A DNA stretch of 64,000 bases from Rhizobium croatiense (GTDB taxonomy: Bacteria; Pseudomonadota; Alphaproteobacteria; Rhizobiales; Rhizobiaceae). Shown one piece after another: positions 59,481-64,000 of the stretch. How positions within the stretch are numbered: position 1 is the first letter of the stretch; the number at the start of each line of letters is the position of its first letter. Where the stretch lies: contig NZ_JAILYJ010000013.1 in assembly GCF_019793465.1 (NCBI RefSeq), positions 62,001 to 126,000 on the forward strand, in the 5' to 3' direction. Made by a program: the position numbers and the translations under genes. Under the pieces are notes generated by a model. It was not told the DNA's origin. It ran no database searches and saw only the letters and a program-made list of their open reading frames with translations.

Positions 59481-60671
59481 TCAGGGGCTTCTCGGGTCGT
59501 TGGAAAGCGCCGCGACGCCGACGATCTCGATGCCGCGCATGGACGCTTCCTCGCTCCATTTGGCGATGGCGTCGACACTTTCATCGAAAGCCGAGGCGAT
59601 GCCGATCGCCTGGCCGTTCTTACGGGCGATGCGTTCGAGCTCGTCGAGCTTCTTCAGGATGGCGCCAAGATCGAGCTGGCCGTCGAGCTGCAGGTCGGCA
59701 AAGGCATAGGGCAGTTCGGTGCCCTTGGCGACCGTCGCGGTTTTCGACTGTGCCGACGTGCCGTCGTCGAGGAACAGGAGGCCGCGTTTGCCGATATCGC
59801 GCATGACAGGTTCCATGGCGGCGGGGTCGGAGAGGAAACGGCCGCCGAGATAGTTCATGATGCCGGTGTAATTGGTGATCTCACCCATCGCCTTGTGCAG
59901 GTTCTCGATGTTACGGGCCACCGGCTTCGAGGTCAGCAGGGTCTCCGGGCCGGGATCATTGGCCGGGTAATCAAATGGCTCGAGCGGAACCTGCAAAAGA
60001 ATTTCGTGACCGCCGCGGCGGGCTTCCTGCATCCAGCGCTGCAGGCTGTTGCCGCTTGCGGCAAAGGCGAGGGTGATTTCCTCCGGCAATTCGGCGATGG
60101 CGCGCTGCGTCCCCGTCTGGCTAAGGCCGAGGCCGCTGACGACAATGGCAATGCGGATGCCGCGTGCGCCGGATGAGGGGCGGGCATATTGGTCCATCGG
60201 CCGCCGACCATCGGGGCCGACGATTGGCAGCCTGCCAAAGGCAGTGTCTTCGAGTAGCGCTTCATTGGGTTGGGCCGCCATGCGCGGGTCCTGGCCGATC
60301 TGCATGGCATCGACCAGCACCGGTCCGCTGCCGTCGCGCGGGCGGGGACTGTATTTGGTGACGACGGAGCCATCGCCGGTGATCATCTGTTCGACATTGG
60401 CGCCCGAGCGTGGATCGGCGCGGGGCATTCCGTCCGCCGCCTGGTCGGCAGCGGTCGTCGGCGCCTTGCCGGAAGCCTGGGTTGCAGCCTGTTCGGCCGC
60501 CGGCGATTTGGCGCGCTCCAGCCCGTCGCCCCGAAAGGCGGTATAGAGAGAAAAGCCGCCTATTGCGAAAAGGCAGAGACTGGCAGCGATGCGGCCGAGG
60601 CGCAGCACGCCAGGACGCCGGCTGCCGGTTTTGCGGTTGCGCCCCAAAGGCACATGCAGGTCCGTTCCCAA
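59481..60671 (-). CDS. Divergent polysaccharide deacetylase family protein (COG2861)
   Basis: This 396-residue protein has one N-terminal membrane anchor (LGRIAASLCLFAIGGFSLYT), a low-complexity linker rich in Ala and Gln, and a C-terminal deacetylase-like (beta/alpha)7 domain: IRIAIVVSGLGLSQTGTQRA, ITLAFAASGNSLQRWMQEAR, HEILLQVPLEPFDYP and NYLGGRFLSDPAAMEPVM. The metal His/Asp set of true NodB-type deacetylases is not all visible, so enzymatic activity is uncertain. TTG 60671 gives the usual rhizobial N-terminus (MGTDLHVPLGRNRK); TTG 60689 is an alternative. It follows ctpA, with a strong hairpin between. Conservation of the envC-ctpA-COG2861 order suggests a cell-wall role. Confidence 0.85.
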   Translation of the reverse strand: MGTDLHVPLGRNRKTGSRRPGVLRLGRIAASLCLFAIGGFSLYTAFRGDGLERAKSPAAEQAATQASGKAPTTAADQAADGMPRADPRSGANVEQMITGDGSVVTKYSPRPRDGSGPVLVDAMQIGQDPRMAAQPNEALLEDTAFGRLPIVGPDGRRPMDQYARPSSGARGIRIAIVVSGLGLSQTGTQRAIAELPEEITLAFAASGNSLQRWMQEARRGGHEILLQVPLEPFDYPANDPGPETLLTSKPVARNIENLHKAMGEITNYTGIMNYLGGRFLSDPAAMEPVMRDIGKRGLLFLDDGTSAQSKTATVAKGTELPYAFADLQLDGQLDLGAILKKLDELERIARKNGQAIGIASAFDESVDAIAKWSEEASMRGIEIVGVAALSNDPRSP

Positions 60672-60712
60672 TTTTCTCGCCCGCTCCAAAACCGGGAAAC
60701 AGCATAAAGGGT

Positions 60713-60738
60713 CAAGGCCGGGCGAGTGCCCGGCCTTG
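60713..60738 (-). terminator. Hairpin between ctpA and the deacetylase-like gene
   Basis: CAAGGCCGGGC (60713-60723) and GCCCGGCCTTG (60728-60738) form a perfect 11-bp stem with a 4-base loop, immediately after the ctpA stop. On the minus strand only GACCCTTT follows, not a good T-run. It may partially terminate or stabilise the upstream mRNA within the operon. Confidence 0.6.
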
Positions 60739-60748
60739 CGACGATCGA

Positions 60749-62071
60749 TTACTTGGCGACGACGGCCTTATCAGGATTCGGCGGGAAGGCCGGATCGGTC
60801 TTCTTGCCGCGCAGAAGGTCGAGCGCGTAGTTCAGCTGAACGTCATCCTTCGGATCCGGCGGCACGTAGGCAACGGAGCCCGAACCTTCATCGGTTTCGC
60901 TCTGACCCTTGATGTGGCCGCGCAGGCTGGATTCGCCTTCGGTCACCATCTTGCCCTGCAGTTCTTCCGGCAGCGGCTCTTCGACCTTGATGTCAGGCGT
61001 GATGCCGGTGCCCTGGATCGAGCGGCCCGACGGTGTGTAATAGAGCGCCGTCGTCAAGCGCAGCGCGCCGTTCTCGCCAAGCGGGATAATCGTCTGGACG
61101 GAACCCTTGCCGAAGGAACGGGTGCCGAGGACGGTGGCGCGGCGCAGATCCTGAAGCGCGCCGGCAACGATTTCCGATGCGGAGGCCGAACCGCCGTTGA
61201 TCAGCACGATGACCGGTTTGCCGTCGGTCAGGTCGCCCGGGCCGGCGTTGAAGCGGCGGGTTTCATCAGGATTGCGGCCGCGGGTCGAAACGACCTCGCC
61301 GCGCTGCAGCAGGGCGTCAGAGACATTGATCGCCTGGTCAAGCAGGCCACCCGGGTTAAGGCGCAGGTCGAGGACGTAACCCTTCAGCTTGTCGGCCGGA
61401 ACGGTGTCCTTGATCTTCTTGATCGCCTTTTCCATGTCGGGATAGGTCTTCTCGGTGAACGAGATGATGCGGAGGTAACCGACATCGTCCTCGACGCGCG
61501 ATTTGACCGCCTGGACGGCGACGACGTCACGGACGATCGTCAGCTCAATCGGCTTATCGGCGCCCTTGCGGATCAGCGTCAGCTTGATCGGCGTGTTGAC
61601 GGCGCCACGCATCTTCTCGACCGCGTCTTCCAGCTTCAGGCCGCGCACGGACTGGCCGTCGATCTCGGAGATGTAGTCGCCGGCGAGAACGCCGGCCTTG
61701 GCGGCGGGCGTATCGTCGATCGGGGTGATGACCTTGACGAGCTCGTCTTCCATCGTGACTTCGATGCCGAGGCCGCCGAACTCACCCTTGGTCTGGGTGC
61801 GCATGTCCTCGGCGTCCTTCGCATTCATATAGCTCGAATGCGGATCGAGCGAGGAAAGCATGCCGTTGATGGCATTCTCGATCAGCTTGTCTTCGGCCGG
61901 CGGCGTGACGTACTGCGCACGCACGCGTTCGAAGACGTCGCCAAATACCGAGAGTTCCTTATATGTAGAGGATCCGGCCGCTTCTGCCGGCACACCTGCC
62001 GAGTAAATGACGCTCATCGCGGTCGCACCCATCAATGCGCCGACCAGAACAAGAGAAGCCCTACGAATCAT
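60749..62071 (-). CDS. ctpA: C-terminal processing protease CtpA (S41, PDZ)
   Basis: CtpA is a periplasmic serine protease that trims or degrades envelope proteins, including peptidoglycan-modifying enzymes. The 440 residues start with a signal or anchor segment (MIRRASLVLVGALMGATAMS). A PDZ domain follows (GLGIEVTMEDELVKVITPID and AGDYISEIDGQSV), then the S41 core with LRLNPGGLLDQAI, the catalytic Ser motif GGSASASEIVAGAL and the Lys motif GTRSFGKGSVQT. ATG 62071 follows GGAAAGG and overlaps the end of envC by 11 bases; the open frame extends to 62146. The pairing with EnvC suggests a shared role in cell-wall hydrolase control. Confidence 0.95.
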   Translation of the reverse strand: MIRRASLVLVGALMGATAMSVIYSAGVPAEAAGSSTYKELSVFGDVFERVRAQYVTPPAEDKLIENAINGMLSSLDPHSSYMNAKDAEDMRTQTKGEFGGLGIEVTMEDELVKVITPIDDTPAAKAGVLAGDYISEIDGQSVRGLKLEDAVEKMRGAVNTPIKLTLIRKGADKPIELTIVRDVVAVQAVKSRVEDDVGYLRIISFTEKTYPDMEKAIKKIKDTVPADKLKGYVLDLRLNPGGLLDQAINVSDALLQRGEVVSTRGRNPDETRRFNAGPGDLTDGKPVIVLINGGSASASEIVAGALQDLRRATVLGTRSFGKGSVQTIIPLGENGALRLTTALYYTPSGRSIQGTGITPDIKVEEPLPEELQGKMVTEGESSLRGHIKGQSETDEGSGSVAYVPPDPKDDVQLNYALDLLRGKKTDPAFPPNPDKAVVAK

Positions 62072-63494
62072 TGCGTGCCTTTCCAGTGTCCTTGGCGGTC
62101 CACCACGGTCGGGAATCGACCGGTTTACCGTCTTTTCGAAATTCAATGTAAAGCGTTGGCCGGTCCGTTTCCAGCGCCAATGCAGTTGCGCTTGCCACTC
62201 TTTTCGCTCCCATCACGGCGAGCGGCTCGCCGGAAAAAACGAATTTTCCCTGACGGGTATTGATCGTATCCATTCCCGAGAGAACCAGGTGATATCCATC
62301 GCCCGCGTCAAGAATGATCATCTGGCCGTAACTGCGGAAAGCGCCGGCGAAAACCACCAGGCCGTCTGCAGGCGCCGTCACCACTGTCTCCGGGTTGGTG
62401 GCGACCGTCATGCCCATGGCCTCGTGCCCGGTGCCGTCGGCATCGCCGAACTGGCGCAGGATATCGCCTGCCACCGGCAGCTCCAATTTGGCCCTCAATT
62501 CTCCGAAGGGATATGCGGGCGCAATGCGGTTTTTATCGGGCACGCCGCTCTCGGCCAGAGCCTTGGCCTGAGCCCGCTGCTCGTCGGTCAGGAGCCTGCG
62601 ATTCTCCTCGGCCTGGCGGGCGGCGGCAGCCGCGTCGCGCACCGAAGCGATCTCGGATTCCATGGAAGCGACGAGGCCTTCGAGGCTGGTCGCCTTGCCC
62701 GCCAGTTCCTCCGAACGCTTCCTTTCGGCCTGTAGATCGGCGGCGTTGCTGCGGCTGAGCTTGTCATTTTCGGCAAGCAGCAGGTCCATGCGCCGCTCTT
62801 CCTCGATGCTATCGGTCATCGTCGCGGTCAGGCCGGCCTTCTCGGCCGCACTTGCCGTCTGCAGCGCGGCGAGGCTTGCAAGATCTGCGGCGAGCTTGTC
62901 GGTTTCCTTGCGGATGCCGGGCACGACGGCGCCGAGCAGGATGGCGCTGCGCACGGAAGCGAGCGCGTCATCGGGGGTGACCAGCAAGGCCGGGGGCGGG
63001 TTGCGGCCCATCCGCTGGAGTGCGGCCAACACCTCGGCCAGCAAGCCGCGGCGCTCGTGCAGCGAACGGCGGATGCCATCCTCTCTGACGCCGAGATCGG
63101 CCAGCTTCTTCTCGCTTTCGAGAATCTGCTTCTCGAGCCCCTTGCGGCGGGCGGCGGAATCGATCAGCGCCTGGCGGATGCTCTGCGTGCTTTTTTCCAG
63201 ATTGGCGATGCTTTGCTGGAGTTCACTCACCTTGTCCGAGGAAAGGTTGATTGATTTCGACAGGGTTTCGAGCTCGGCGCGGGTCTGATCGCGTTTGGCG
63301 GCAAGTTCAGCGGCCGGATCGGGCGGCGGCGGCTCGGCTGCCGGCGGCGGCGCTGCAGATTGTGCCGCTGCCGGCGCGGCTTCCTGGGCCTGGACGGTGA
63401 AGGTGTTTGCGGACACGACGATGACGGCGACACCAAAACCGGCCGCAAGTGCCGGCAGAATCATGCGGTGTCGCCTGGTTGGTGTCGTCGTCAT
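62061..63494 (-). CDS. envC: Murein hydrolase activator EnvC-like (coiled coil + degenerate LytM)
   Basis: EnvC activates amidases for septal cell-wall splitting. The 477 residues start with a signal or membrane segment (LPALAAGFGVAVIVV) and an Ala/Pro-rich linker. Long coiled coils cover about 60-330 (LAAKRDQTRAELETLSKSIN; QQSIANLEKSTQSIRQ), and a C-terminal LytM/M23 domain completes the protein. The zinc-binding residues of active M23 enzymes are largely replaced (HEAMGMTVAT for HxGxD, HLVLSGMD for HxH), so it should be catalytically dead, like E. coli EnvC. ATG 63494 has a poor ribosome site; ATG 63464 is possible. rlmH lies upstream and a parS-like site lies in the gap. Confidence 0.9.
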   Translation of the reverse strand: MTTTPTRRHRMILPALAAGFGVAVIVVSANTFTVQAQEAAPAAAQSAAPPPAAEPPPPDPAAELAAKRDQTRAELETLSKSINLSSDKVSELQQSIANLEKSTQSIRQALIDSAARRKGLEKQILESEKKLADLGVREDGIRRSLHERRGLLAEVLAALQRMGRNPPPALLVTPDDALASVRSAILLGAVVPGIRKETDKLAADLASLAALQTASAAEKAGLTATMTDSIEEERRMDLLLAENDKLSRSNAADLQAERKRSEELAGKATSLEGLVASMESEIASVRDAAAAARQAEENRRLLTDEQRAQAKALAESGVPDKNRIAPAYPFGELRAKLELPVAGDILRQFGDADGTGHEAMGMTVATNPETVVTAPADGLVVFAGAFRSYGQMIILDAGDGYHLVLSGMDTINTRQGKFVFSGEPLAVMGAKRVASATALALETDRPTLYIEFRKDGKPVDSRPWWTAKDTGKARNDS

Positions 63495-63627
63495 GCGTGT
63501 CGGGGCACTTTCTCAAATCGCGCGGAGACTAAGCTGATTTGGCACGCTTTGCCAGAAAGTTTGCAAGCGAACGGCCGGCCACGCGAAACACGGCTGCGTG
63601 ACAATGCGACGCATCGTCAAAGACTTG

Positions 63628-63643
63628 AGTTCCACGTGGAACA
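63628..63643. promoter_or_regulatory. parS-like site, distal (GTTCCACGTGGAAC palindrome)
   Basis: AGTTCCACGTGGAACA contains the perfect 14-bp palindrome GTTCCACGTGGAAC. It fits the degenerate parS form TGTTNCACGTGNAACA at all but the first base. It lies in the rlmH-envC gap, just downstream of the rlmH stop, about 55 kb from parAB. Confidence 0.65.
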
Positions 63644-63645
63644 TC

Positions 63646-64000
63646 TCAGATGCGGTGATAGGGATGGCCGGACAGTATGGTGACGGCGCGATAGAGCTGC
63701 TCGGCGATCAGCGTGCGGACGAGCTGGTGCGGCCAGGTCATTTTGCCAAGGCAGAGCGTGGCGTCGGCACGATCGTAGAGCGCGGGATCGAGGCCGTCGG
63801 CGCCGCCGATCGCGATCGTCAGCTCGCGTTTGCCCTGGTCGCGATAGGCGCCGAGCAGATTTGCGAAGGCTTCGCTGTCGAGCGCCTTGCCGCGTTCGTC
63901 GAGAAGAATAAGGACGCTGCCTTCGGAAAGCGATTTCAACAGCATCGCCGCCTCCTCGCGCTTGCGGGTCTCCGCATTGGAAGCGCGGCTTTCGGCTACC
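63646..64000 (-). CDS. rlmH: 23S rRNA m3-pseudouridine-1915 methyltransferase RlmH (5' end outside window)
   Basis: RlmH is a SPOUT-class methyltransferase acting on assembled 70S ribosomes at pseudouridine 1915 of 23S rRNA. The frame is open to the right edge (reading VAESRASNAETRKREEAAML), so about 35-45 N-terminal residues are missing. The trefoil-knot SAM-binding motif IAIGGADGLDPALYD and the C-terminal LIAEQLYRAVTILSGHPYHR are present, and LLDERGKALDSEAFANLL is typical. It is the first visible gene of the minus-strand rlmH-envC-ctpA block. Confidence 0.95.
   Translation of the reverse strand, partial: VAESRASNAETRKREEAAMLLKSLSEGSVLILLDERGKALDSEAFANLLGAYRDQGKRELTIAIGGADGLDPALYDRADATLCLGKMTWPHQLVRTLIAEQLYRAVTILSGHPYHRI

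Overview
The window looks like chromosomal DNA of a fast-growing rhizobium (Rhizobium leguminosarum/etli type, Alphaproteobacteria). The support is GC-rich, GC3-biased coding sequence; the order hemE-hemJ-rho-mnmE-mnmG-rsmG-parA-parB; RIME-like double-palindrome repeats between genes; an alphaproteobacterial LexA box (GAAC-N7-GAAC); a rhizobial-type Pho box; and a 1591-residue NAD-glutamate dehydrogenase. Nothing suggests a prophage, insertion sequence, CRISPR array or plasmid backbone. I found no rRNA or tRNA gene. Most of the window is conserved core genome.

Region by region. 1-8.7 kb: haem synthesis (hemE, cut by the left edge, and hemJ), rho, the tRNA-U34 modification pair mnmE/mnmG, rsmG, and the chromosome partition genes parA/parB. 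ParB-type centromere sites (parS) lie between mnmE and mnmG and inside the start of rsmG. In Caulobacter and Sinorhizobium the replication origin lies beside hemE, so oriC is probably just left of this window. 8.7-13 kb: leuS-lptE-holA on the minus strand. 13-20 kb: a PLP-homeostasis protein, a propionyl-CoA synthetase, an orphan flagellin preceded by a structured element, the cell-cycle regulator TrcR, and acetyl-CoA synthetase. 20-26.4 kb: a DUF1674 protein, htpX, rsmB, a heparinase-like protein and purH. 26.4-34.5 kb: a UMF1-type transporter, the giant glutamate dehydrogenase, pyridoxal kinase and a beta-carbonic anhydrase. 34.6-38.4 kb: a membrane diguanylate cyclase, an MltB-type transglycosylase and asd.

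38.4-45.2 kb is the most distinctive part. A secreted alkaline phosphatase has a clear Pho box. It is followed by a three-gene set: an exported CPFC protein, a LolD-like ATPase, and an FtsX-fold permease with 13 histidines in one loop. After that comes an MHS-type transporter carrying an insert of about 190 residues. 45.2-51.9 kb: a PAP2 phosphatase, leuB, a serine/threonine dehydratase-like enzyme, leuD, and small or enzyme genes separated by RIME repeats. 52-57.9 kb: the SOS mutagenesis cassette imuA-imuB-dnaE2 behind a perfect LexA box. 58-58.9 kb: bfd-bfr iron storage. 58.9-64 kb: a minus-strand cell-envelope and RNA operon, rlmH (cut by the right edge)-envC-ctpA-polysaccharide-deacetylase-like-rppH.

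Two further good parS-like palindromes occur far from parAB, at about 46.2 kb and 63.6 kb, so ParB loading sites may be spread over about 59 kb. No clearly unprecedented system was found. The best candidates for new biology are the His-rich ABC cassette beside phoA, the MHS transporter insert, the dispersed parS set, and the structured element with a 19-codon ORF in front of the orphan flagellin.
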